DNA of 63,717 nucleotides from an uncultured Duodenibacillus sp. (GTDB lineage Bacteria > Pseudomonadota > Gammaproteobacteria > Burkholderiales > Burkholderiaceae_F): NCBI GenBank assembly GCA_944390145.1, contig CALXOY010000085.1, positions 1-63,717 on the forward strand, in the 5' to 3' direction. The position numbers were made by a program, and so were the translations under genes. The notes beneath the pieces were generated by a model. That model was not told where the DNA came from and did no database searches. It saw only the letters and a program-made list of their open reading frames with translations. Shown piece after piece: positions 35,233-44,150 of this stretch; within the stretch, counting starts at the first letter, position 1; each line of letters begins with the position of its first letter.

Positions 35233-36210
35233 TCACCGCAGCCGGATGCGGGGGTCGGCAATCGTGTAGGCGATGTCGGTGAGTATCAGGCCCAGCACAT
35301 AGGCTGCCGTTCCGAGAAACACCATCGCCCGCACGATGGAAAAGTCCTGGGCGTTGATCGCGTCGATCGTGTACGAACCCAGTCCCGGAATGCCGAAAAA
35401 GCTCTCCATGATGAGGCTTCCCATGAAAAGCATCGGAAAGACGGCCACGGTGCTCGTCAACACCGGCAGCATGGCATTGCGCAGCACGTGCACAAACATC
35501 ACGCGCATTTCAGAGGCGCCCTTGGCGCGGGCGGTGCGCACATAGTCCTTGCCCGCCTCCTCCAAAAACATCGCGCGATAAAGAAGCGTGTCGCTGCCCA
35601 GGCGCGAGAAGACGCCAATCGCAATGGGAAGGATCAAGAAGGCCGCCATCTTCCAGCCGTCCATAAAGCCCGAAACCGGCACAAGCTTGAGCATCTTGGC
35701 AAAAAGCCACTGCCCGAGGATGATGTAAAAAAGGCTTGAGACGCTCATCACCACAACGGCAAAGGCCACCGCCGCCCACTCAAGCCGCGTTCGCCGCACG
35801 AGCACCACCATGAGCGAAAAAACGAGCACGACAAAAAGCCCCAGCAAAAACGTGGGCACGGCAAGCGCAAGCGACGGCCCCACCCGCTCGGCAATTTCGC
35901 GATTGATGCTGCGGCCTGCGTCCGACAAGCCCAGGTCGCCCGTCAAAAGCGGCGCCGAGCGCGTAAAAAAGACCGTCTCGGTGATTTTTCCAAGTCCCTC
36001 GGCCTTCTCGTTGTAGACAAGCGGCAGGTCGTAGCCGTGCGCCGTCTTCCAGTTGTCGATTGCCTCCTGCGTGACATAGCGCCCGCCGATGGCAAGACGG
36101 GCCATGTCGTCGGGCGTGTTGACGGCAAAAAAGAGCGCAAAGGTGAGCGCATTGACGCCCACGAGAATCAGAAAGCCGTAGGCGATGCGGCGAAGAATGT
36201 ATCCGATCAT
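35233..36210 (-). CDS. peptide ABC transporter permease (YejB-like)
   Basis: This 325-residue DppB-type permease starts MIGYILRRIAYGFLILVGVN and contains the EAA motif YVRTARAKGASEMRVMFVHVLRNAMLP and the late SLIMESFFGIPGLGSYT. About six membrane segments. Its ATG overlaps the stop of the binding-protein gene (ATGA), and the YejE-like gene follows after 19 bases. Confidence 0.93.
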   Translation of the reverse strand: MIGYILRRIAYGFLILVGVNALTFALFFAVNTPDDMARLAIGGRYVTQEAIDNWKTAHGYDLPLVYNEKAEGLGKITETVFFTRSAPLLTGDLGLSDAGRSINREIAERVGPSLALAVPTFLLGLFVVLVFSLMVVLVRRTRLEWAAVAFAVVVMSVSSLFYIILGQWLFAKMLKLVPVSGFMDGWKMAAFLILPIAIGVFSRLGSDTLLYRAMFLEEAGKDYVRTARAKGASEMRVMFVHVLRNAMLPVLTSTVAVFPMLFMGSLIMESFFGIPGLGSYTIDAINAQDFSIVRAMVFLGTAAYVLGLILTDIAYTIADPRIRLR

Positions 36211-38459
36211 CCGCGCCTCCCGTCATCAGTCGGCTCCAAGCCGCGCCGCAGGCGGCTCTTTTGCAGGTGCCGGCGCACAAACCAAAAAAGTGCCAGGGCC
36301 GCAGCCGCCAGCAGCGCAAGGGGCCAGAGCACGGGCTCATTCCAGGCGCGGATCTGCGCGATGCGTTCGCCGGCGTCAATGCGGATGTACTGCACGTTGT
36401 TGCGGATCATCTGCGTGGGCTTGGCGTTTTTCACCCAGTGGTGCAGCGCCGCAGCCGAAGTGGGAAAGTAGCCGAAGCTCCAGGGGGCGTCCTGCTGCAC
36501 GATTTGAATCATCTCGTCGATCACGCGCGCCTTTTCGGGCCCGTTTTCAAGGTTTCGGAGCGACTCAAAGAGTGCGTCGAAGCGGGCGTTTTGGTAGTTG
36601 CTTGCGTTTTCTCCGGCACCGTTGACAGCCTTGCTGTTGGGCCCGTACAAAAGCGTGAGGAAGTTCTCGGCATCCGGATAGTCCGCCAGCCACCCCCAGT
36701 AGTAGATCTGCGCCGCACCGCGGGCCATCTTGTCCTGAAAGCGGTTGTAGTCGGTGGCGCGGATTTCCAGCTGGATGCCGAGCTTGGCAAACTGACGCGC
36801 CGTCCAGTCGAGAAAGGACTTGGAGCCCGCGCTCGTGCCCTGCCAGTCGAAGTTGAGCACCAAGGGCCGCCCGGTTTTGGCGTCGCGCCCGCCCGGGTAA
36901 CCCGCAAGCTCCATCAGCCGGCGCGCGTCTTCAATTGAGCGGCGCTTGACGCGCCCTTCGCCGTCTTTTTCGTACACCACAGGGTTGAAGGCGGCAGAGC
37001 CGTCCTCCCTGTAGCCGAAAAGCCCCGGCGGCAGCGGACCGTGCGCGGGCTTGCCCTGTCCCTTTTCAAAAATGGCGATCTGCTCCTCCCAGTCAAGCGC
37101 AATTGAAATGGCCTGACGCAGAAGCCGGCTGCGCCTTGCCTCCTCCGGGGTCTTGCCCGCCCCCACCACGGGATCAAGCCAGTTAAAGCCGATGTACCAG
37201 AGGTTTGCCTCCACGGCCGTGGGAAACTGCAGGCGCTTCTCCTTGTAGAGCTTTTCCTTGTCCGGGTCGTCGCCCATCGCGACGATATAGCCCTGCCCCA
37301 CGTCAAGCCGCGTGATCTGCGGGCTGTCGTAGTAGCCCTGCAGGAATTTCGACGTGGTGGGCACGGCCTCCTTTTCCATCGTCATCACGATGCGGTCGAC
37401 AAAGGGCGTGCGCTTGCCGCAGTCTTCAAGGTACCCGTTTTTGCGGTCCTCCTCGCTGCCCTCGCAGGGGTAGACAAGTCCCCGGTAGTTGGGGTTGCGT
37501 TCAAGAATATGCTCGCGGTTTTGCCGTGAGACGGTGAGCATGAAGGGGCCGGTGCCCACGGGCCACGTGTCAAGCGAAATATTGTTTTCGGCAAAGCCCG
37601 GGTTGGCGTAAAAGGCTTCGGCCTCCCAGGGCATGGGCGCAAAAAACGCCATTGCCATCCAGTTGTCAAACTGCGGGTACTTGCCGTGAATCACAATGCG
37701 CAGCGTGTGGTCGTCAAGCGCCTTGACGCCCTCGCAGTCAAACTGCGTGAGGTCGATGCGCTCCTTTCCCCGTCCCTCTTCTCGGGCCTTGTTCCAAACC
37801 GTGCGGATGTCCTCGGAGAGCTTTTCAAAGCCCACGATGTAGGCGCTCAGAATCCCGAAAGCGGGACTTACCACCGCAGGCGACGCAATGCGCTTGATGC
37901 CGTAGACATAGTCGTGTGCGGTGAGTTCCCGCGTGCCCCGCTCGGGCAGCTCCAGGGGGCTTGAAAGGGCGCTCGCGCGCTTTGCGTCGAGCGTAAGACA
38001 CAGGGGCCTGCCCTCCTTATCCCTGGCAAAGGCCGGGTGCGGGGCAAAGAGAATCCCCCTGCGGATTGGAATCGTGTAGACCGAGTAGGCGATTTGAGAG
38101 GCGACGGCCTCAGGGGGAAGCTCCTTTTTGTCTGCGTCAAGATAAACGGGGTGCACCACCTTTTCGGCGGCTAGCGGCATGAGCGTGTAGGGGCGCTTCA
38201 GATACTCGTAGCCGTAAAGCGGCTCATAGATGCCGTAGGTGTAGATCGTTTCATCGGTGGAGTACGACACCTGCGGGTCGAGCGTCTTGGGGCTTCTGCC
38301 GGAAAAGGAGGAAAAAAGCGTATTTCCCGCATAGTCGGAAAGCGCGCGCGGCGCATTCACGGGCTCGGTGCAGGCCGCAAGCAGCGCGGCGCAAAGGCTT
38401 GCGGCCGCACACAGGAGCGGCCTGCGCCAAGCGGAAATTTTTCCAACAAAAAGAAACAC
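36207..38459 (-). CDS. peptide-binding lipoprotein of the YejA type, with a C-terminal membrane segment
   Basis: This 750-residue family 5 solute-binding protein (LDPQVSYSTDETIYTYGIYEPL; SSFLDW-type core) is larger than the roughly 600 of E. coli YejA. The N-terminus is a lipoprotein signal with lipobox LAAC and acylated C30. Unusually, the last 45 residues form a membrane helix (LWPLALLAAAALALFWFV) followed by a basic tail, so the protein may be anchored at both ends. The start is GTG, with GGGAG upstream. It is first in the operon and would capture oligopeptides for the two permeases and fused ATPase. The exact ligand is unknown. Confidence 0.88.
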   Translation of the reverse strand: MFLFVGKISAWRRPLLCAAASLCAALLAACTEPVNAPRALSDYAGNTLFSSFSGRSPKTLDPQVSYSTDETIYTYGIYEPLYGYEYLKRPYTLMPLAAEKVVHPVYLDADKKELPPEAVASQIAYSVYTIPIRRGILFAPHPAFARDKEGRPLCLTLDAKRASALSSPLELPERGTRELTAHDYVYGIKRIASPAVVSPAFGILSAYIVGFEKLSEDIRTVWNKAREEGRGKERIDLTQFDCEGVKALDDHTLRIVIHGKYPQFDNWMAMAFFAPMPWEAEAFYANPGFAENNISLDTWPVGTGPFMLTVSRQNREHILERNPNYRGLVYPCEGSEEDRKNGYLEDCGKRTPFVDRIVMTMEKEAVPTTSKFLQGYYDSPQITRLDVGQGYIVAMGDDPDKEKLYKEKRLQFPTAVEANLWYIGFNWLDPVVGAGKTPEEARRSRLLRQAISIALDWEEQIAIFEKGQGKPAHGPLPPGLFGYREDGSAAFNPVVYEKDGEGRVKRRSIEDARRLMELAGYPGGRDAKTGRPLVLNFDWQGTSAGSKSFLDWTARQFAKLGIQLEIRATDYNRFQDKMARGAAQIYYWGWLADYPDAENFLTLLYGPNSKAVNGAGENASNYQNARFDALFESLRNLENGPEKARVIDEMIQIVQQDAPWSFGYFPTSAAALHHWVKNAKPTQMIRNNVQYIRIDAGERIAQIRAWNEPVLWPLALLAAAALALFWFVRRHLQKSRLRRGLEPTDDGRRG

Positions 38460-38645
38460 TTAGGCTCCCTTGAAAAAACAAGCGATATCTTTCGCGCACC
38501 AAGCCAATCCAATATACTTTCGGCTCGACGTCTGCGCCTAGCCGCCGGCACCCGCCGCAGGAAGCGGCTCATGCGTTTTCGGGCAGGCCCTTATTCTGAA
38601 CAATTTTCGAGCGTGCGCACCATCGGGGGCGGACGCATTTTCGGC

Positions 38646-39071
38646 ATGACTGAAAAATTTTATTCATATCCCGTCCGCATCTATTGGGAGGACACCGATG
38701 CGGGCGGCATCGTCTATCACGCCAATTACCTGCGCTACATGGAGCGCGCGCGAACCGAGTTTCTGCGCACGCTCGGCCTGGAACAGCGCAAGATGCAGCT
38801 CGAAGGCGCCCCCGTGATCGTGGTGAGCACGATTGAAATCAAGTTCGTGCGTCCGGCCTTGCTCGACGACGCCCTCACCGTGAAGACGCGCATCAAGCTG
38901 CTGCGGCGCGCCTCCATCGTCTTTGAGCAGACGATCGTGCGCGGCGAGGAGATCATCTGCACCGCGCAGGTGCGCTGCGCCTCGGTTGATATGAAGACCG
39001 GCATGCCCACGCCCACAGATGCACGCATACTGGCGGCCATTGAAAAATACACCGGCTCGCCCCTGCCCTGA
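38646..39071 (+). CDS. ybgC: tol-pal-associated acyl-CoA thioesterase YbgC
   Basis: This 141-residue hot-dog-fold thioesterase has the 4-hydroxybenzoyl-CoA-thioesterase signature YWEDTDAGGIVYHANYL, including the catalytic Asp, near residue 11. It is conventionally the first gene of the tol operon and acts on short or acyl-carrier-linked acyl thioesters at the membrane. The ATG at 38646 (MTEKFYSYPVRI) is chosen; the upstream extension to 38571 is not family-like. tolQ follows 30 bases downstream. Confidence 0.94.
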   Translation: MTEKFYSYPVRIYWEDTDAGGIVYHANYLRYMERARTEFLRTLGLEQRKMQLEGAPVIVVSTIEIKFVRPALLDDALTVKTRIKLLRRASIVFEQTIVRGEEIICTAQVRCASVDMKTGMPTPTDARILAAIEKYTGSPLP

Positions 39072-39101
39072 TTTTCACCGAAGTAATTCCCGACACCGAC
39101 A

Positions 39102-39764
39102 ATGACCTCCGCTGATCTTTCCATCATCACGCTTGTCCTGAACGCCTCCATCGTCGTGAAATGCGTCATGGGGATTCTGCTCATCGCCTCGCTTTCGAGC
39201 TGGGCGACGATCTTCTCGAAGATGATCGTGCTCTCGCGAAGCCGCCGGCAAACCGATGAGTTCGACAAGCGCTTCTGGTCGGGGCTTGACCTGGCAAAGC
39301 TCTTTGAGACCGCCAATGCCCGGCCCGAGAGAACCGGCGCGCAGGAGCGCATGTTCGTGGCCGGCATGAATGAATTCCTGAAGATGCCCGGACGTCCGGC
39401 CGACGACGTGCTCTCTGGCGTGCGCCGCAGCATGAGCGCCACCTACCAGCGCGAAATGGATGCGCTTGAAAAGGGCCTTCCGATGCTCGCCTCGATCGGC
39501 TCGGTCTCGCCCTTCATCGGCCTTTTCGGCACCGTCTGGGGCATCATGGACGCCTTTACGGGGCTCTCGAGCCTGGAAAACGTTTCGCTTGCCGTGGTCG
39601 CCCCCGGCATCGCCGAAGCGCTGGTGGCCACCGCCGTGGGCCTTTTCGCCGCCATTCCGGCCACGGCCGCCTACAACCTCTTTACCAACCGCATCGAGCG
39701 CCTGAGCAACCGCTTTGAGAGCTTCAGCGAAGAGTTCCTGAACATCCTGGCGCACCAGCGCTAA
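39102..39764 (+). CDS. tolQ: Tol-Pal system protein TolQ
   Basis: This 220-residue inner-membrane proton channel subunit of the Tol system keeps the outer membrane tight and constricts it at division. Three membrane segments are seen: about 16-36, a second in LASIGSVSPFIGLFGTVWGIM near 130, and a third in APGIAEALVATAVGLFAAIPATAAYN. The GLFGTVWGIM and EALVATAVGLF motifs are diagnostic for TolQ/ExbB. Confidence 0.95.
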   Translation: MTSADLSIITLVLNASIVVKCVMGILLIASLSSWATIFSKMIVLSRSRRQTDEFDKRFWSGLDLAKLFETANARPERTGAQERMFVAGMNEFLKMPGRPADDVLSGVRRSMSATYQREMDALEKGLPMLASIGSVSPFIGLFGTVWGIMDAFTGLSSLENVSLAVVAPGIAEALVATAVGLFAAIPATAAYNLFTNRIERLSNRFESFSEEFLNILAHQR

Positions 39765-39785
39765 AAAGCGGCACGGAGAACAGCC

Positions 39786-40214
39786 ATGGCACTGCGCAAT
39801 TTATCGGGCCGCGGCCGGCGCCGCCGGCTGATGAGCGACATGAACGTCGTCCCCTACATCGACGTCATGCTGGTGCTCGTCGTGATTCTGATGGTGGCCG
39901 CGCCCTTTGTGAATCCCTCGGTGGTGAACCTGCCCTCGGTGCACAAGGCCGGCAAGGCGCCCGCGGAAAACATCCAGGTGGTGGTGCACGCCGACAGCCG
40001 GCTGTCGATCAAAACCAAGACGGGGCTGCATCCGGTCGATTTGCCCCAGCTCGTCAACAACGTCAAGGCCGCGCAGGCGGGTCTGCAAACCCCCGTGGTG
40101 ATCGCCGCCGACCGCGATGTGCGCTACGAACAGGTGATCAACGTGATGAAGGCGCTGCAGGGCGCCGATGTTGAACGCGTCGGCCTGGCTCTGCAGATTG
40201 AGGGTGCCCGCTGA
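39786..40214 (+). CDS. tolR: Tol-Pal system protein TolR
   Basis: This 142-residue partner of TolQ has one membrane helix with the proton-path aspartate in NVVPYIDVMLVLVVILMV near residue 22 and a periplasmic domain. A GGAGA ribosome-binding site lies before the ATG. Its stop codon shares one base with the tolA start. Confidence 0.95.
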   Translation: MALRNLSGRGRRRRLMSDMNVVPYIDVMLVLVVILMVAAPFVNPSVVNLPSVHKAGKAPAENIQVVVHADSRLSIKTKTGLHPVDLPQLVNNVKAAQAGLQTPVVIAADRDVRYEQVINVMKALQGADVERVGLALQIEGAR

Positions 40215-41551
40215 TGCCCGAATCCCGTCAACCGCTCCGCCCCGGCAATCAGAAAGGCTACGACCGCCCCCTGGGGCTGATCGCCGCCGTTGCCGTGCAC
40301 GCGCTGCTTTTTGTCGGCCTTTTCACGGTGTTTCAGTGGCGCACCGAACCCGAAGCGGTTTATGCCGAACTGTGGAGTCCGGAGGACGCCTCGGGCGAGA
40401 GCGTGGCCGGCAAGGCGCCCAAGACGCCTGACACGCCGCTGCCCAAGGACGAAAACGCCGCCCCGCAGCCCGATCCGCAGCAAGAGGAAGCCAAGCGTCT
40501 TGAAGAAGAGCGTCTGCAGCAGCAAAAGCTCGAAGAGGAAAAACTCGAGCAGCAGCGGCTTGAAGAGGAGCGCCAAAAGCAGCTTGAAGAAGAACGCAAG
40601 GCTGAAGAAGCCCGACAGGCCGAAGAGGCGCGGAAAGCCGAGGAGGCCCGCAAGGCCGAGGAAGCGCGTCAGGCCGAGGAAGCCCGGAAAGCCGAAGAGG
40701 CCAGAAAGGCTGAAGAGGCGCGTTTAGCCGAAGAAAAGCGCCTTGAAGAAGAGCGTGCTGCGGAAGAAGCCCGCCGCGCTGAGGAGATCCGGCTGGCCGA
40801 AGAAAAACGTCTGGCTGAGGAAAAGCGCCTTGCAGAAGAGCGCCAGAAGCTTGAAGAAGAACGCAAGCGGCTCGAAGAGGAGCAGCGCCTTGTCGAGGAA
40901 AAGCGCAAGGCTGAGGAAGCCGCGCGCATTGCCGAACAAAAGCGTCTGGAAGAGGAACGCCTGGCCGAAGAAGCACGAAAAGCCGAGGAGGCTCGAAAAG
41001 CCGAGGAAGCCCGCAAGGCTGAAGAAGCCCGGCTTGCGGAACAAAAGCGCCTGGAAGAGGAAAAGAAGCGTCAGGAAGCGCTGCGTCAGGAACGCCTGCG
41101 CAAGGAGAGGGCTGAGCAAAAGCGCATTGCCGACGAGATGCGGCGCGCCGAGCTTGCCCGCATCACGGGCGCTCCCCAGGTGCAGTCCGGCCAGGTGGGC
41201 AAAACCACCGGCACGCCGGGCGCACGCGTGCGCAACATCACGGGAACGGCTTCGGCGGAGTACGCGGCAAGCATCATCAGCTGCATCCGTCCCAATATTA
41301 TCTTTAACGTGCCCGCGGGAATACAGCGCGGCCAGTACCAAGCCGTCTACCGCGTCCGGCTGCTACCCAACGGCGAGCAGGTCGGCAATCCCGAGCAGCT
41401 CAAAAGCTCCGGGCTGCCCGCCTACGACCACGCGGTTGTCACGGCAATCCGGCAGTGCAATCCCTTCCCGCGGCCGAAGGATCCGACGGCAACGATTCCG
41501 CGCTCGCTGGAAATCCGGTTTGATCCCGTGGACGACAACTCCGGCAATTAA
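40214..41551 (+). CDS. tolA: Tol-Pal system protein TolA
   Basis: This 445-residue protein spans the periplasm from the TolQR motor to the outer membrane. A membrane anchor at about 16-36 is followed by a proline-containing linker and a very long charged coiled coil (about 89-305) built from EEARKA-type units. The C-terminal globular domain (about 345-445; YAASIISCIRPNIIF with a paired cysteine in IRQCNPFP) completes it. This is the usual TolA layout. tolB and pal, which normally come next, are absent here; a terminator and a leftward gene follow instead. Confidence 0.94.
   Translation: MPESRQPLRPGNQKGYDRPLGLIAAVAVHALLFVGLFTVFQWRTEPEAVYAELWSPEDASGESVAGKAPKTPDTPLPKDENAAPQPDPQQEEAKRLEEERLQQQKLEEEKLEQQRLEEERQKQLEEERKAEEARQAEEARKAEEARKAEEARQAEEARKAEEARKAEEARLAEEKRLEEERAAEEARRAEEIRLAEEKRLAEEKRLAEERQKLEEERKRLEEEQRLVEEKRKAEEAARIAEQKRLEEERLAEEARKAEEARKAEEARKAEEARLAEQKRLEEEKKRQEALRQERLRKERAEQKRIADEMRRAELARITGAPQVQSGQVGKTTGTPGARVRNITGTASAEYAASIISCIRPNIIFNVPAGIQRGQYQAVYRVRLLPNGEQVGNPEQLKSSGLPAYDHAVVTAIRQCNPFPRPKDPTATIPRSLEIRFDPVDDNSGN
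40480..41140 (+). repeat. degenerate EEARKA-type repeat region in tolA
   Basis: About 650 bases of imperfect 18-base units encode EEARKA, EEARQA, EEKRLA and variants. Low-complexity, purine-rich on the plus strand, and a likely site of length variation between strains. Confidence 0.85.
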
Positions 41552-41563
41552 GCCGCATTTTCA

Positions 41564-41596
41564 AAGGCCTTCCCGACGCTGTTTCGAGAAGGCCTT
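41564..41596 (+). terminator. intrinsic terminator of the tol operon
   Basis: AAGGCCTTC (41564-41572) and GAAGGCCTT (41588-41596) form a perfect 9-bp stem followed by CTTCTTG. The position, 12 bases after the tolA stop, suits a terminator although the T tract is weak. Confidence 0.65.
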
Positions 41597-41616
41597 CTTC
41601 TTGTGTGCGGTGCGCT

Positions 41617-42663
41617 CTAGCGAAGGGGTGAGGGCGCTTTGACCGGCGCCTCGTGCTGCGCCAGACGCCTTGCACGCAGCTGCCCGCAGCCGCCGTTGAT
41701 GTCCTGTGCCGCGCTTTCGCGCAGGGTGGCCACGATGCCGCGCTGCCGCAAAACCGTGATCAGATCTTCGATGTGAGAGCGCTCGGGCCGCTTGAAGTCG
41801 GCCGCCTTCGTGGTGTTGACGGCAATGAAGTTCACCATCGCGTAGCGCCCGGCCACAAGGTCTGCCAGCCGCTCAACCTCTTCGAAGCTGTCGTTGATGC
41901 CTGCCAGCAGCGTCCATTCGATCTGCGCCGGATATTTGACGGCTTCGGCATAGTGCAGCGTGCGCTCTAAAAGATATTCGGGGCTAAGTGCCGGCGCGTT
42001 CTTTAAAAGCCGCCGGCGTTTCTCAAAGTCCGTGGTGTGCAGCGAAAGGGCGAGCGCGGGCTTCACCGACCACGCGGGCAGCGCATCAAAAAGCCGCTCG
42101 TCGCCCACGGTTGAAACCACGATCTGCTTGTGCGCCAGGCCCGCAACGTCTCCGATGAATTCCACCGCCTCCTGCACGGCGGACAGATTGTGCGAGGGCT
42201 CGCCCATTCCCATCAGCACCACCTTCTTGATGTCGGGCCTCACATGCAGGGCGGCAACGTACTGCGCAGCGATCTCGGCGCTCGAGAGCTGCCGCTGCAG
42301 GCCTCCCCTGCCGGTCATGCAGAAGACGCAGCCCACGGCGCACCCCACTTGGGTGGAAATGCAAAGCGCCCGGCGCGGCAGGAGCACCGCCTCCACGCAC
42401 GCCCCGTCAGGCAGCATCACCAGCAGCTTTCCGCTTTCCTGCGACAGGGCGCTCTCTTGAAGGTCAAACCGCGCAAGCGACTCAAGGCGCCCGCGGATTT
42501 GCGGCAGCTCGCGGGCAAGCCCTGCGGGGTAGCTTGCATGCTCCTCTGCCGTCCAGGGCGCACGCCCGAGCCATGCACGCCAAAGGCGGCGGATATGGGA
42601 GGGCTTGGCGCCCAGGGCAACGAACTCGCGTTGCAGTTCACTGAGATGCGCAGAGCGGCTCAT
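41617..42663 (-). CDS. RlmN/Cfr-family radical SAM rRNA/tRNA methyltransferase
   Basis: This 348-residue radical SAM enzyme carries the cluster motif CAVGCVFC at about residues 109-116 within STQVGCAVGCVFCMTG. It also has the family segments MGMGEPSHN, SLHTT and INDS, and a C-terminal cysteine in INGGCGQL that would carry the methyl group. RlmN methylates A2503 of 23S rRNA and A37 of tRNAs. Details differ from canonical RlmN (GGCGQL instead of AACGQL, no tRNA-style N-terminus) and there is no rlmN neighbourhood, so this may be a paralogue. Monocistronic. Confidence 0.8.
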   Translation of the reverse strand: MSRSAHLSELQREFVALGAKPSHIRRLWRAWLGRAPWTAEEHASYPAGLARELPQIRGRLESLARFDLQESALSQESGKLLVMLPDGACVEAVLLPRRALCISTQVGCAVGCVFCMTGRGGLQRQLSSAEIAAQYVAALHVRPDIKKVVLMGMGEPSHNLSAVQEAVEFIGDVAGLAHKQIVVSTVGDERLFDALPAWSVKPALALSLHTTDFEKRRRLLKNAPALSPEYLLERTLHYAEAVKYPAQIEWTLLAGINDSFEEVERLADLVAGRYAMVNFIAVNTTKAADFKRPERSHIEDLITVLRQRGIVATLRESAAQDINGGCGQLRARRLAQHEAPVKAPSPLR

Positions 42664-42701
42664 GCGTGTTTCTTATCTTGAAAGATTCAAAAGCCGCAAG
42701 T

Positions 42702-44135
42702 CTACTGCAAGCCCAGCTCCTGCAGCTTGCGCGTGAGCGTGTTGCGGCCCACGCCGAGTTTTTGCGCCGCTTCGATCTTTTTGCCGTGCGTGTAGGCAAG
42801 CGCCGCTTTGTAGACGGCGCTTTCAAAGGCGCGGTTCAACTCATCCATTGCGCAGGGTGCGTTTTGCGCGAGCAGCTCCAGCACAGCTTCATAGAGCTGA
42901 TCGGTCCAGCCCGCCGGGCGCTGCACAAGGCCCCCTGCGGCTGAGGCGCCCGATTCCGAGGCCTGCGCCGACTTGAATTCAAAGGGCAGGTCGTCGGGAC
43001 GGATCCACTGCGAGGGCGCCATGACGGTGAGCCAGTTGCAGAGATTTTCCAACTGCCGGACGTTGCCCGGAAACGGAAAGCGCCGGATCACCTCAAGCGC
43101 CTCGGGGGTCAGGCGCTTGCGGTCGGTCTTGAGGTTGGCCGCGGCCGTGCTGAGGAAATGGTCTGCCAGCGCCTCAATGTCCTCGGTGCGCTCGCGCAGC
43201 GGCGGCAGCTGCAGATGAATGACGTTTAAGCGGTGATAAAGATCCTCGCGGAAAAGCCCCTGCCGCACGCGCTCCTGCAGATTCTGGTTGGTGGCGGCAA
43301 TGACGCGCACGTCGGCCTTAATCGACTGGGTGCCGCCCACGCGGTAAAAGCGCCCGTCGCTTAAAACACGCAGCAGGCGCGTCTGCAGATCGGCCGGCAT
43401 GTCGCCGATTTCATCGAGAAAAAGGGTGCCGCCCTTGGCCTGCTCAAAGCGGCCGTACTGCAGCTGGTTGGCGCCGGTGAAGGCCCCCCTTTCGTGTCCG
43501 AAGAGTTCACTTTCCAGCAGCTCGCGCGGAATGGCGGCGGTGTTGATCGCCACAAAGGGCGCCTTGCTGCGCAGGCTGTGCTGGTGCAGGGCGCGGGCCA
43601 CCACCTCCTTGCCGGTGCCCGACTCCCCGGTGAGAAGCACCGTGACGTTACTGTGCGAGAGCCGGCCGATGGCGCGAAAGACCTCCTGCATGGCGCGCGA
43701 CTGGCCGATGATTTCCGTGTTGGCGGCTTCCTCGGCCGTCTCCTCGGCAGCCTCATTTGCCGGTTCGCCCACCGCACTTTCCTCGCAGGCCCGGCGCAGC
43801 AGGTCAATGGCGCTGTTGATGTCAAAGGGCTTGGCGAGATACTCGTAGGCGCCGCCCTGAAAGGCGCTCACCGCGCTGTCAAGGTCGCTGAAGGCCGTCA
43901 TGATGATGACGGGAAGACCCGGGTGCTTTTCCTTAACAAAGGCAAGCAGGTCGAGTCCGCTCATATCGTGCATGCGGATGTCGCTTAAAAGCACCGAGGG
44001 CGTGTCGCTTTCAAACGCTTTGACAACGTCGGCGGCGGATTCAAACAAGCGAAACGGCATCTGCGCACGCGTGAGCGCCTTCTCAAGCACCCAGCGGATG
44101 GAACGGTCGTCGTCTACAACCCAAATCTGTCGCAT
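42702..44135 (-). CDS. ntrC: nitrogen regulation response regulator NtrC
   Basis: This 477-residue sigma-54 activator has a receiver domain with phosphoacceptor D54 in LLSDIRMHDMSG. The AAA+ domain contains GESGTGKE, the sigma-54 contact loop GAFTGA and the Walker B LFLDEIGD. A Fis-type helix-turn-helix forms the C-terminus (AQKLGVGRNTLTRKLQEL). Phosphorylated by NtrB when nitrogen is short, it would switch on the sigma-54 promoter of glnA upstream. It lies 15 bases after ntrB. Confidence 0.96.
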   Translation of the reverse strand: MRQIWVVDDDRSIRWVLEKALTRAQMPFRLFESAADVVKAFESDTPSVLLSDIRMHDMSGLDLLAFVKEKHPGLPVIIMTAFSDLDSAVSAFQGGAYEYLAKPFDINSAIDLLRRACEESAVGEPANEAAEETAEEAANTEIIGQSRAMQEVFRAIGRLSHSNVTVLLTGESGTGKEVVARALHQHSLRSKAPFVAINTAAIPRELLESELFGHERGAFTGANQLQYGRFEQAKGGTLFLDEIGDMPADLQTRLLRVLSDGRFYRVGGTQSIKADVRVIAATNQNLQERVRQGLFREDLYHRLNVIHLQLPPLRERTEDIEALADHFLSTAAANLKTDRKRLTPEALEVIRRFPFPGNVRQLENLCNWLTVMAPSQWIRPDDLPFEFKSAQASESGASAAGGLVQRPAGWTDQLYEAVLELLAQNAPCAMDELNRAFESAVYKAALAYTHGKKIEAAQKLGVGRNTLTRKLQELGLQ

Positions 44136-44150
44136 CTTTTGTCTTCTTTC

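Noticed and set aside
40480-41140. CRISPR-like repetition
   Set aside because: The repeats are 18-base coding units without spacers inside tolA. No CRISPR array or cas gene is seen in the window.
40323-41341. Leftward and alternative-frame open reading opposite tolA, rich in Ser/Arg or Leu/Phe
   Set aside because: Created by the repetitive codon pattern of the TolA coiled coil, not independent genes.
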